Shown here piece after piece: positions 8,440 to 16,144 of a stretch of 64,000 nucleotides of DNA (positions are counted from its first letter, which is position 1; the number at the start of each line of letters is the position of its first letter). Below the pieces are notes generated by a model that was not told the DNA's origin, did no database searches, and worked only from the letters and a program-made list of their open reading frames with translations. Source of the stretch: BOG-994 sp049514215 (GTDB lineage: Bacteria; Pseudomonadota; Gammaproteobacteria; Burkholderiales; Burkholderiaceae_D); NCBI GenBank assembly GCA_049514215.1, contig JBEKVI010000002.1:164826-228825 (forward strand). Reading direction: 5' to 3'. The position numbers were made by a program, and so were the translations under genes.

Positions 8440-8988
8440 GTGCGCGCCGGCGAGCATGGGTCTGGCGCGCCTTCGCCTTGGGTATTGCGGTTCGCACCGT
8501 GCATCCGAGCGGGCGGCGTGGTGTTGGATTTGGCGTGTGGAGCCGGTCGCCATGTGAAGGCACTGCGCGCCTTGGGCTTCTCGGTGGTCGCGCTCGATCG
8601 CGACGCCAACGCGCTCGCGAGTTTCGATGCCGACGAAAAACTGGTTGCCGATCTCGAAACTGCGCCTTGGCCCCTGGCCGATCGCCGCTTTGACGGCATC
8701 GTCGTGACGAACTACCTGCATCGCGAGCTCTTTCCCAGGCTGAGCGAGGCCCTCGAGCCCGAGGGGATCTTGATCTACGAGACTTTCGCCCTGGGCAACG
8801 AGGCCTTCGGTCGGCCAAGCAATCCGCGCTTTTTGCTTGCACCTGGCGAGTTATTGGAACTGAGTCGGGGTCTAACCGTGCTCGCCTACGAGCATGGTGT
8901 TGTCTCCGAACCCAGGCCCGCGTGTGTGCAACGCGTGTGTGCCGCGCGTTGTGCGTCGCCAGAACCTAACCTTCGCTATCAGTTGTGA
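8440..8988 (+). CDS. Class I SAM-dependent methyltransferase
   Basis: A small (182-residue) Rossmann-fold methyltransferase. Motif I is VVLDLACGAGRH and the post-I acidic end is VVALDRD, followed by DGIVVTNYLHR. Substrate unknown. The frame is open back into trpS, but protein similarity only begins after the trpS stop. I chose the GTG at 8440, four bases after that stop, though no clear ribosome binding site supports it; a TTG at 8422 is an alternative. Same-strand placement between trpS and dapA is typical of Burkholderiales. Confidence 0.8.
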   Translation: MRAGEHGSGAPSPWVLRFAPCIRAGGVVLDLACGAGRHVKALRALGFSVVALDRDANALASFDADEKLVADLETAPWPLADRRFDGIVVTNYLHRELFPRLSEALEPEGILIYETFALGNEAFGRPSNPRFLLAPGELLELSRGLTVLAYEHGVVSEPRPACVQRVCAARCASPEPNLRYQL

Positions 8989-9056
8989 CCTCGTCCGGGC
9001 GCCCATCGCCTCCTCAAATCCGCTAGAATCGCAGTTTTATTCGAATTGCTCCGCTT

Positions 9057-9935
9057 ATGATTCAAGGCAGCCTCGTTGCCCTTGTCACCCCCATGCATCC
9101 GGACGGAAGTCTGGATTTCGCAGGATACAAAGCACTGATCGATTGGCACATCAGCGAAGGCACCGATGGCATTGTCGTAGTGGGGACCTCCGGCGAGTCG
9201 CCTACCGTAAGTGTGGAGGAGCATTGCGCGCTCATCCGCACTGCCGTGGAACACGCTGCAAAGCGGATTCCAATCATTGCGGGTGCGGGGGGGAATTCGA
9301 CTTCGGAAGCGATCGAGTTAACACGCTTTGCCAAGCGCGTGGGCGCCGATGCGGCCCTTTCGGTGGTGCCTTACTACAATCGTCCTACACAGGAAGGACT
9401 CTACCAGCACTTCAAGTCGATCGCCGAAGCGGTAGAACTGCCCTTGTGGATCTACAACGTCCCGGGGCGCACGGTTGCCGACGCCAGTAACGAGACCGTT
9501 TTGCGACTCGCCCAGATCCCCAACATCACGGGGATCAAGGACGCCACGGGCGATATCGGCCGTGGCGCGGCCCTCATTGCCTCTGCCCCGCCGGGCTTCG
9601 CGGTCTATAGCGGCGACGACCTGACCGCAGTCGCTCTCATGCTGCTCGGTGGAAAAGGCAATATCTCCGTGACGGCGAACGTGGCTCCGCGGGCCATGCA
9701 CGAATTATGTAAAGCAGCGCTGGCGTCTGACGCGGCCGGCGCGCGAGAGTGGCATTTCAAGACCCTGTCATTGCATAGAACACTATTCGTCGAGGCCAAT
9801 CCGATCCCCGTGAAATGGGCGCTAAACGCGATGGGACGCATCGAATCCGGCATTCGGTTACCGCTCGTACCGTTGTCAAAGGATTTCCACGAGCCGGTGC
9901 GTCTGGCCTTACGACAGGCCGGCATCGCTGCATGA
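9057..9935 (+). CDS. dapA: 4-hydroxy-tetrahydrodipicolinate synthase
   Basis: Condenses pyruvate with aspartate semialdehyde in lysine and diaminopimelate synthesis. 292 residues, the standard length. The Schiff-base lysine is Lys161 in GIKDATGD; Tyr133 and the GTSGES loop (43-48) complete the active site, and YYNRPTQEG is the conserved pyruvate-side strand. A TAGAAT hexamer at 9024-9029 gives a probable 20-base leader. bamC follows 22 bp downstream, the classical dapA-bamC arrangement. Confidence 0.97.
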   Translation: MIQGSLVALVTPMHPDGSLDFAGYKALIDWHISEGTDGIVVVGTSGESPTVSVEEHCALIRTAVEHAAKRIPIIAGAGGNSTSEAIELTRFAKRVGADAALSVVPYYNRPTQEGLYQHFKSIAEAVELPLWIYNVPGRTVADASNETVLRLAQIPNITGIKDATGDIGRGAALIASAPPGFAVYSGDDLTAVALMLLGGKGNISVTANVAPRAMHELCKAALASDAAGAREWHFKTLSLHRTLFVEANPIPVKWALNAMGRIESGIRLPLVPLSKDFHEPVRLALRQAGIAA

Positions 9936-9957
9936 ATTGAGACTGGACGTAACACGC

Positions 9958-11127
9958 ATGATGACATCCCGCACGACCCGAGTTTTGGCCTGCTCGCTAC
10001 CGCTGCTGCTCTTGAGCGCCTGCACGATCACGGATGTGCTGAGCGGCGATAAGGTGGACTACAAGAGCGCATCGGAGCAGCCGATCCGCAACAAGCTCGA
10101 AGTCCCGCCCGACCTTAACACGCTGCCCAAGGACGATCGCTTTAACATGCCCGATGTCAAGGGCACGACGCTTTCGACCTACACCGCGAAGCGGGCCGAG
10201 CAGAACGGAACGCCGCTTCCGGGAACAACCGACGTTCTGCCAACCATTCAGGATGCTCATCTGGAGCGTGCCGGCGGTCAGCGCTGGCTGGTTGTGAATC
10301 AACCCCCGGAAAAGCTCTGGCCGATCCTGCACGACTTCTGGCAGGAAAACGGGTTTCTGATCAAGGTCGACTCTCCGCAGACGGGCATCATGGAGACCGA
10401 CTGGGCCGAGAACCGTGCCAAACTGCCGCTCGATTTCGTTCGGCGCAACCTCGGGCGTGCGTTAGACAGCATCTACGATACCGGGGAGCGCGACAAATTC
10501 AGAACGCGCCTTGAGCGACGCCCCGACGGTGGGACTGAAATCTATATAAGTCATCGCGGCATGGTCGAGGTCGTGACCAGCCAGCAAAATCAAACCACGG
10601 TCTGGACGCAGCGGCCTTCCGATCCTGAGCTCGAGGCCGAGTTCCTCAGGCGGCTTCTGGTGCGCCTGGGCGCAGAAGAGGAAAAGGCCAAGACCATCGT
10701 GGCGACCGTGGCGAATCCTGCCGCACCGGGAGCGGCCAACACGAGCCCGATTCGGGCCCAGCTCGTCACGCAACCCGATGGCCTCAGTTATGTCGAGGTC
10801 CCCGATCCCTTCGATCGGGCCTGGCGCCGAGTCGGCCTGGCCTTGGACCGTGTGAGCTTCACGGTGGTCGATCGCGATCGATCCCAGGGAATCTATTATG
10901 TACGTTATGTCGATCCGAAGACCGACGACAAGGAAAAGCCGGGCTTCATGTCCCGTATCTTTTCGTCTGACGACAAGTCCAAGCTCGCCGAGCAGTATCG
11001 GATTGTCGTCAAAACGCAGTCCGGCGCCGCGGCGAGCCGGATTACGGTGCAGAACAAGGATGGTGCGCCCGAAACCGGCGACGCCGGATCGCGCATACTC
11101 GCCTTGCTCAACGATCAACTCAAGTAG
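9958..11127 (+). CDS. bamC: Outer membrane assembly lipoprotein BamC
   Basis: Lipoprotein subunit of the BAM complex that inserts beta-barrel proteins into the outer membrane. 389 residues. Signal peptide with lipobox LLSAC (Cys22 if translation starts at 9958), then the conserved VDYKSA and LEVPPDL linker that contacts BamD, then two helix-grip domains. Two adjacent ATG codons (9958 and 9961) are possible starts; no strong ribosome binding site separates them. Follows dapA as in Escherichia coli. Confidence 0.92.
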   Translation: MMTSRTTRVLACSLPLLLLSACTITDVLSGDKVDYKSASEQPIRNKLEVPPDLNTLPKDDRFNMPDVKGTTLSTYTAKRAEQNGTPLPGTTDVLPTIQDAHLERAGGQRWLVVNQPPEKLWPILHDFWQENGFLIKVDSPQTGIMETDWAENRAKLPLDFVRRNLGRALDSIYDTGERDKFRTRLERRPDGGTEIYISHRGMVEVVTSQQNQTTVWTQRPSDPELEAEFLRRLLVRLGAEEEKAKTIVATVANPAAPGAANTSPIRAQLVTQPDGLSYVEVPDPFDRAWRRVGLALDRVSFTVVDRDRSQGIYYVRYVDPKTDDKEKPGFMSRIFSSDDKSKLAEQYRIVVKTQSGAAASRITVQNKDGAPETGDAGSRILALLNDQLK

Positions 11128-11130
11128 GCA

Positions 11131-11904
11131 ATGCGTTTTGCCTCGCTTGGCAGTGGCAGCGAGGGTAATGGGCTGGTGGTCGAGTCACCCGGGGCGAGAC
11201 CGACCCGCGTGCTTCTGGACTGCGGCTTTACGATAAAGGAATGCGAGCGCCGTCTTGCGCGCCTCGGGCTGCTTGCGGAATCGCTTTCGGCGGTGGTCGT
11301 GACGCACGAACACGGTGACCACATCTCCGGTGTCTTCAAGCTTGCAAGGCGCTACCACCTGCCCGTCTGGCTGACCCACGGAACGCTCGCCGCGGTCGAT
11401 CGACGCGAAGTCGATGGCGTCACCTTTCATTGCTGTACGCCCGGTTTCGGATTCTCGATCGCAGGAGTCCAGGTGCTGCCTTATGCGGTACCGCACGACG
11501 CGCGCGAGCCGGTGCAGTACGTTTTCTCCGATGGAGCGCGTCGGCTCGCGGTGCTCACTGACGCGGGGTCCGCCACGGCCCACATCGTCGACATGCTAGG
11601 CGGCTGTCACACGCTCGTTCTGGAATGCAACCACGATCGCGAACTCCTCAGAAATTCCAGCTATCCGCCTTCTCTTAAAACCCGCATCGGTGGCGCGTAC
11701 GGACATCTCGCCAACGATGTGGCCGCCCAAATTCTCCAGAGGATTGACCGTTCATCACTGACCCGGGTGATCGCGGCACACCTTAGCCGCAGCAACAATA
11801 CGCCGGGATTGGCGCGCGCGGCACTGGCCCAGGTCTTGTCGTGCGACGAGGAAGAGATTCTGGTGGCGGACCAGGAATTGGGACTGGGTTGGATGGAGGT
11901 TTGA
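11131..11904 (+). CDS. MBL-fold metallo-hydrolase (WalJ/YycJ-like)
   Basis: A 257-residue metallo-beta-lactamase-fold hydrolase. Metal motif THEHGDH (58-64), and further His/Asp ligands in LTDAG and LECNHD. The opening SLGSGSEGN is characteristic of the YycJ/WalJ branch, whose members are implicated as 5'-3' exonucleases in DNA repair in other bacteria. It begins four bases after the bamC stop, so it is in that operon. Start: ATG at 11131. Confidence 0.88.
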   Translation: MRFASLGSGSEGNGLVVESPGARPTRVLLDCGFTIKECERRLARLGLLAESLSAVVVTHEHGDHISGVFKLARRYHLPVWLTHGTLAAVDRREVDGVTFHCCTPGFGFSIAGVQVLPYAVPHDAREPVQYVFSDGARRLAVLTDAGSATAHIVDMLGGCHTLVLECNHDRELLRNSSYPPSLKTRIGGAYGHLANDVAAQILQRIDRSSLTRVIAAHLSRSNNTPGLARAALAQVLSCDEEEILVADQELGLGWMEV

Positions 11905-12020
11905 AATCCGCCGATGCTCTCGTGCGAAGCTTGGCGCTGCCTAAGTGGGTGCACCCCGAGACGCAGCGCGCGGATTCATGGGCTAGCAGAGCCTATCGAA
12001 ATCACGAGGGCGAAAAAACG

Positions 12021-12046
12021 AAACGGCGGCATACCGCCGCCGTTTT
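12021..12046. terminator. Bidirectional rho-independent terminator
   Basis: A perfect 10-bp stem (AAACGGCGGC pairing with GCCGCCGTTT) with a 5-base loop, followed by T's on the plus strand and by a strong T-run (from AAAAAA at 12013-12018) on the minus strand. It separates the converging MBL hydrolase and small lipoprotein genes. Confidence 0.85.
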
Positions 12047-12088
12047 GCGCACCGCAACCGAAAATGCAGCGCGATGACGCGCTTCTTT

Positions 12089-12304
12089 TTACTTGCTCGG
12101 TGCAGGGGTTGCGTCCGGAGCCGGCGCGGGAGCGGGGGCTGACGTTGAGTTATCCGCGGGAGCTGCCGGTGCGGGAGCCGGTGCAGGCTCGGGAGCAGCC
12201 ATCGGGGCGGGGGCCGGAGCCGCCATAGGAGCGGGAGCGTCGTTCTTGCTACACGCGGAAAGGCCCAGTGCCAGCAAAGAGGCGACGAGCAGGGTTCTGT
12301 TCAT
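12089..12304 (-). CDS. Small Ala/Pro-rich lipoprotein
   Basis: A 71-residue predicted lipoprotein: short signal peptide, lipobox LSAC (Cys18), then SKND and an almost pure Ala-Pro repeat with scattered Met, Glu and Asp. Such a tail is extended and may span part of the periplasm (inference). Start: ATG at 12304 with AAGGAAG 5 bases upstream. It has its own promoter about 130 bp upstream and a strong terminator. Function unknown. Confidence 0.75.
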   Translation of the reverse strand: MNRTLLVASLLALGLSACSKNDAPAPMAAPAPAPMAAPEPAPAPAPAAPADNSTSAPAPAPAPDATPAPSK

Positions 12305-12436
12305 GATTGCTTCCTTCCAGATGGATTGGCAGATGACGAGTCGAGTAAAAGCTCTTGTTGTTGCTATGGGGATTTTGGGAGACCGCCGTGCCGCAGGTGG
12401 CTTTGGTAAATCGTTCGCGGTATTCACCCAGCCCGC

Positions 12437-12464
12437 ATTATAGGACAAGCACGCACCCTCTCAA
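12437..12464 (-). promoter_or_regulatory. Sigma-70-type promoter of the Ala/Pro-rich lipoprotein
   Basis: On the minus strand, TTGAGA (12459-12464), a 16-base spacer and TATAAT (12437-12442). Predicted start near 12430, leaving a 5' leader of about 125 bases before the ATG at 12304, long for so small a gene. Confidence 0.6.
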
Positions 12465-12499
12465 AATCGTGTTAACGGGTTCAGGCTGCGACGCGTTAG

Positions 12500-13015
12500 T
12501 TACAAACCCAACGTGGTGGCCGAGATTCCCGGAGTCGCTTCATCCCAAAGCGATTGGAACTGATCAACCCAGGGCCCCACTTCGTTTGGATGAAATTCAG
12601 CCGCGCCGCGCATGGTGTCCCGATGGAAACGTCGCACCATTCGTGCCCGATCGACGATCGCAAAACTGCAATCCTCCGCAAATCGCGTGGCGACTTGCTC
12701 GGGTACCTGACGGCACACCAGGGCGTGACCAAAAAGTCGCAGAAGGCGCATGAATCGTGGTGCCTGCTGCGTCAAATGTGAGCTCGAGGCCGCAAGCAGT
12801 TGAACGCGATTGGCGCGGCTTGCGAGCAAAAAGGCCTGCAGGGCCTCCTCGATTTTCGGGCTATTTAACGGCCACCGAGAGAAATCAAAATCGGCGAGCC
12901 AAATCTCCCGTTGGGCGCTCCCAGTGGCCGCCAGCAATTGTTCATCGAAGCCGGTGCGCGTGTCGAAGCGAATGGAGGGAAATGCTTCGCGGGACGGGGG
13001 ATCAGGTCTTGTCAC
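12500..13015 (-). CDS. Conserved hypothetical protein downstream of roxA
   Basis: A 171-residue soluble protein. I recognise it only as the type often encoded beside roxA in betaproteobacteria (possibly the family now called DUF7931); I see no catalytic motif I can name. A long beta-alpha region is followed by FAIVDRARMVRRFHRD, which vaguely resembles a phospholipase-D-like strand-turn. The GTG at 13015 overlaps the roxA stop and has GGAG 8 bases upstream, so I take that start; the open frame further upstream is antisense noise inside roxA. Translational coupling to roxA is likely. Confidence 0.6.
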   Translation of the reverse strand: MTRPDPPSREAFPSIRFDTRTGFDEQLLAATGSAQREIWLADFDFSRWPLNSPKIEEALQAFLLASRANRVQLLAASSSHLTQQAPRFMRLLRLFGHALVCRQVPEQVATRFAEDCSFAIVDRARMVRRFHRDTMRGAAEFHPNEVGPWVDQFQSLWDEATPGISATTLGL

Positions 13016-14159
13016 GAATTGGAGCTCCCATGATGATCCAGCCGGCGCAATACCATTCGTAGAGCGCCTCTTTGAGCTCGCTATGCGCAAGTCCGACCCG
13101 GCACTGCGACGGACTGGCATAGCGCTGGTTTGCAAAGTCCGCAAGCCAAGTGTGTTCGCCCTGACCAAAAGCGCAGACCTCACCATTGATAAATATATCG
13201 CTTCCCCGATAGATGAGGCGCGTCCTCGCATCCACCTTCAGACCCGACCGCCCCACCATCGCCATAAAGCGCGCCGGCGTCATCCTCTTGGGCGCATCGA
13301 AGTAGACATGGGCTTTGGGCTCCGAGAAATAGCGTCCTGCAAAACGACTCACGTCTGACGCATTCCAGCGGATTCGAGACAGCTGCTCGCGCAGCTCCCG
13401 GAGCATGCGGTCCTCCAGATGCGCAGGATGGGAAGAAGGAACGCGCGAGGGATCCTGATAGCGCCCGGGCAAATCGATCGTATCGGCGAGCGAGTAAAGA
13501 AACTCGCGGGCCAGCTCGCTGTAGGCCGGCGCGCGAAAGCCCACCGAGTAGGTCGTGCATGGCTGGAGCGCAACTCCCTCGTGCGCGATATGCGGGGGAA
13601 GGTACAAGATGTCGCCCGTCTCGACCAGCCATTCATGAGAGGGCTCGAAATTCTTGAGCACCTTAAGAGGGAGATCCTCGACGAGGCTAAGATCCTGCTG
13701 CGCGCCGACGCGCCAGCGCCGACGGCCTTGCGCCTGCACGAGAAAGACATCGTAGGAATCATAGTGCGGCCCGACAGATCCGCCGGAGACGGCGTAGCTC
13801 ACCATGACGTCGTCGAGGCGCGTGTAAGGCAAAAACGCGAAGCGTTGGAGAAAGGCGTCGACCGCCGGTTTGTACAGGTTGACCCCTGAGACGAGAAGCG
13901 TCCAGTCTCTCTTGCTTCTCGGAAGATGCGTAAAGGGTCCGTGGGCGAGCTTCCATCGACCCTGGAAGGCGGAAACGACGCGCGACTCGACATCGTCGCG
14001 CGCGGCCAAGGATCGCAGATCCTCGAGACTGACGAGCGGTTCAAAGCCTGGGATGGCGCCCCGGATGAGAAGAGGGCGTTTCTGCCAATAGTTGCGCAGG
14101 AATTCCCGCACCGACATGGCTCCGAGTACCGAAGAGTCGGATCGGCTGGAAGCAACCAT
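13002..14159 (-). CDS. roxA: Ribosomal protein uL16 3-hydroxylase (JmjC/cupin oxygenase)
   Basis: Fe(II)/2-oxoglutarate oxygenase of the YcfD/RoxA family, which hydroxylates an arginine of ribosomal protein uL16. 385 residues, close to the Escherichia coli length. Iron ligands: HxD in GPHYDSYD, and the distal His in LPPHIAHEG; the C-terminal winged-helix-like domain follows. The ATG at 14159 is the first good start; a CATAAT lies exactly six bases upstream, with no ribosome binding site, so the mRNA may be leaderless. Divergent from slyD. Confidence 0.9.
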   Translation of the reverse strand: MVASSRSDSSVLGAMSVREFLRNYWQKRPLLIRGAIPGFEPLVSLEDLRSLAARDDVESRVVSAFQGRWKLAHGPFTHLPRSKRDWTLLVSGVNLYKPAVDAFLQRFAFLPYTRLDDVMVSYAVSGGSVGPHYDSYDVFLVQAQGRRRWRVGAQQDLSLVEDLPLKVLKNFEPSHEWLVETGDILYLPPHIAHEGVALQPCTTYSVGFRAPAYSELAREFLYSLADTIDLPGRYQDPSRVPSSHPAHLEDRMLRELREQLSRIRWNASDVSRFAGRYFSEPKAHVYFDAPKRMTPARFMAMVGRSGLKVDARTRLIYRGSDIFINGEVCAFGQGEHTWLADFANQRYASPSQCRVGLAHSELKEALYEWYCAGWIIMGAPIRDKT

Positions 14160-14165
14160 TGTCAC

Positions 14166-14171
14166 ATTATG
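14166..14171 (-). promoter_or_regulatory. -10 hexamer six bases before the roxA start codon
   Basis: Read on the minus strand: CATAAT, six bases (GTGACA), ATG. Third instance in the window of a hexamer with this exact spacing. Confidence 0.45.
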
Positions 14172-14203
14172 CCATCTGAGCCGGTCGACCAAATTGAATT
14201 GCG

Positions 14204-14209
14204 TATAAT
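14204..14209 (+). promoter_or_regulatory. slyD -10 element
   Basis: A consensus TATAAT 29 bases before the slyD ATG. The -35 region is poorly matched. With the roxA -10 on the other strand it forms a compact 79-bp divergent promoter region. Confidence 0.5.
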
Positions 14210-14238
14210 CGGATTACCCATTCCTCGTGCGCCCCGCC

Positions 14239-14778
14239 ATGAAAATCGCCAAGAATACCGTTGTGACTCTGACCTATCGTCTCACCGATGCGCAGGGGGA
14301 GTTCATCGAGCAAACCGACGAGCCCATGGTGTATCTGCATGGGGGCTACGACGGGATCTTTCCGCGCATCGAGGAAGCCCTCGAGGGGAAGGAGGAGGGC
14401 TTTAAGTCCAGTCTCCACCTCGAGCCCGAAGATGCGTTTGGCACCTACGACGCTGAGCAGGTGCGCGTGGAGCCCCGCTCGAAGTTTCCTGAACCCATTG
14501 AAATTGGCATGCGTTTTGAAGGGGTCCCGGAAGATCCGGAGGAGGACACGGAAATCCTGACTGTAACCGACCTCACCGACGATAGCGTCGTCCTTGATGC
14601 AAATCATCCTCTGGCGGGCGTCGCACTTCGGTTCGCCGTCGAAGTCCTTGACGTGCGAGCCGCAAGCGATGAAGAAATTGCTCATGAGCACGCTCATGGG
14701 AGTGGTCACGACCATGAACACGATGACGACCACGACCACGATCATGATCATGGCGACGACCCGGCCTCGCTGCACTGA
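14239..14778 (+). CDS. slyD: FKBP-type peptidyl-prolyl isomerase SlyD
   Basis: Prolyl isomerase, folding helper and nickel-binding protein, 179 residues. The FKBP domain with inserted IF flap is evident: LTYRLTDAQGEFIEQ near the start, then VYLHG and FPRIEEALEGKEEG, and the flap region around EDAFGTYD. The last 30 residues are a metal-binding tail dominated by alternating His and Asp. The ATG at 14239 is chosen; a GTG at 14227 is also in frame. Cytoplasmic. In Escherichia coli SlyD supplies nickel to hydrogenase; no hydrogenase genes are in this window. Confidence 0.92.
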   Translation: MKIAKNTVVTLTYRLTDAQGEFIEQTDEPMVYLHGGYDGIFPRIEEALEGKEEGFKSSLHLEPEDAFGTYDAEQVRVEPRSKFPEPIEIGMRFEGVPEDPEEDTEILTVTDLTDDSVVLDANHPLAGVALRFAVEVLDVRAASDEEIAHEHAHGSGHDHEHDDDHDHDHDHGDDPASLH

Positions 14779-14938
14779 CGGCCGATTTTGTAACGCCGCG
14801 TAACGCGTTAGTCACTGGGTCGCAGCGCTGGAGCGATCAGGGGCGAGTCAGCCTCGCGTGCAAACTCCGGTAACACATTGCAAGAGACTGAAGCGCGGGT
14901 TCGACCGTCCAATGGATGTGAACCCGAACGGAGGTCCC

Positions 14939-15082
14939 ATGAAAAAAATTCTCGCCCTGTTGATCATCGCCGCGTCGCTTGGCGGCTGTGTTGTCTACCC
15001 AGCGCCCTACTACGGACGCGCTTATGTGGCGCCTGCGCCGGTCTACGTGGCGCCCCGGCCATACTACTACTGGCACTATTAG
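14939..15082 (+). CDS. Tiny Tyr/Pro-rich lipoprotein
   Basis: A 47-residue predicted lipoprotein. Signal peptide MKKILALLIIAASLGGC with the cysteine at 17, then a tail rich in Tyr, Pro, Ala and Val. Similar tiny Tyr/Pro lipoproteins are common and uncharacterised in Burkholderiales. Start: ATG with GGAGG 4 bases upstream. Its stop overlaps the paaX stop by 4 bp tail to tail. Confidence 0.72.
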   Translation: MKKILALLIIAASLGGCVVYPAPYYGRAYVAPAPVYVAPRPYYYWHY

Positions 15083-16026
15083 GCGGGATCAGTCTGCGCG
15101 GGCAGATGTGATGCCGCGTGGAAGCGTCTTTTTCGGATTTGAAAAGCCTGGGCTGCTGGGGTGAGGGGGTCGGCGAGCGATTCGCCAAAATGCACTTCAG
15201 CCTGCTCGGCCGCCTGACTGTAGATCATTGCGCATTCAACAAACGCCCTGTGGCCGGGCCAGTTCTGTGGCAACAGCCGAGAAGGCAACTGGGGGTCTCT
15301 CAAGACCACACGCCGATAGCCGTGGATCAGCAGCGTACAGAGTTGAAAGGCGCGCGCGGGATCGAGGGCAGCGGCAGCACCATCGAGAAAGGGCGCAAAG
15401 CGGAAGCAAAAGGCCTCGTAGCGCTCGGCCAAAGAGCGCAGGGGCCAGTTATTCCGGACCAGTTGCGCATCCGTCAGTCCACCGGCGAGGGGCACCGCGC
15501 GTGACTCGAGCACGACGACGCGGCTTCGCGCATCCAGCGTGTCGAGAATCTCAAGCAATGAATCCGAAGCCGCACTCGGATGTCCGTAGAGGCCTGGCGC
15601 CAGCGCCGCAAAACCTTCCCAGAGCAGATCGCGCTTGAGGTCGGCGCGCTGCGTGCTCGTCCAAGAGCCGGAGTCTGCGAGAACGAGGGTCCACGTCCCA
15701 TCCCATTGTTCGGTGGGCTCCCCGTAAATGCGGCGGTTGGCGTGCTCGATGCGGCGCCGGCCGGCCGCGCTTACCGCGTAGCGGCTCCGCCGCCCCGAGC
15801 GGGTAATCTCAAGCCAACCCTCGTGGGCGAGCCGATAGACGCTCGTGCGCACCAGCCTTTCGTTCACTCCAAAGGGGGCGAGCAGCTCGATAAGCGAGCC
15901 CAGCCAGATCTCGCCCCCGTGCGGCGCCACGCTGTCGCCTAGAATCGTCACCAGGAGCGATTTCGCGCGGATAGACTCGTCGGCTAGGCAGCTTTTAAGC
16001 CATTCGTCGAAAAGCTGAGGGGACAT
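15079..16026 (-). CDS. paaX: Phenylacetate operon repressor PaaX
   Basis: Transcriptional repressor responding to phenylacetyl-CoA, 315 residues, the usual length. N-terminal winged helix around residues 18-90 (SLIELLAPFGVNERLVRTSVYR), a central segment typical of the family (WTLVLADSG) and a C-terminal effector domain. It is divergent from paaA with a 118-bp intergenic region holding a perfect palindrome, the natural place for its operator. ATG at 16026. Confidence 0.93.
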   Translation of the reverse strand: MSPQLFDEWLKSCLADESIRAKSLLVTILGDSVAPHGGEIWLGSLIELLAPFGVNERLVRTSVYRLAHEGWLEITRSGRRSRYAVSAAGRRRIEHANRRIYGEPTEQWDGTWTLVLADSGSWTSTQRADLKRDLLWEGFAALAPGLYGHPSAASDSLLEILDTLDARSRVVVLESRAVPLAGGLTDAQLVRNNWPLRSLAERYEAFCFRFAPFLDGAAAALDPARAFQLCTLLIHGYRRVVLRDPQLPSRLLPQNWPGHRAFVECAMIYSQAAEQAEVHFGESLADPLTPAAQAFQIRKRRFHAASHLPAQTDPA

Positions 16027-16062
16027 GGTCGGGCAGACGTGATACGGCTTGAGCGGGAGGCC

Positions 16063-16079
16063 GTGTCATGATATGACAC
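16063..16079. promoter_or_regulatory. Candidate PaaX operator palindrome
   Basis: A perfect inverted repeat, GTGTCAT-GAT-ATGACAC, 17 bp, between paaX and paaA and 10 bp upstream of the paaA -35 box. A second, AT-rich inverted repeat (ACAAAA / TTTTGT, 16093-16108) overlaps the promoter spacer. Assignment to PaaX is inferred from position. Confidence 0.55.
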
Positions 16080-16089
16080 TCAATTTCGT

Positions 16090-16118
16090 TTGACAAAAGA
16101 TTTTTTGTATCGAATCAT
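16090..16118 (+). promoter_or_regulatory. paaA promoter
   Basis: TTGACA (16090-16095), a 17-base spacer and AATCAT (16113-16118). The paaA ATG at 16145 is preceded by AAGGAG. Confidence 0.65.
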
Positions 16119-16144
16119 GCACCCTTGGTGAAGGAGACATCACT

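Noticed and set aside
7629..8699. 356-codon antisense frame opposite trpS and the methyltransferase
   Set aside because: Shadow of well-identified genes; no domain, no start signal.
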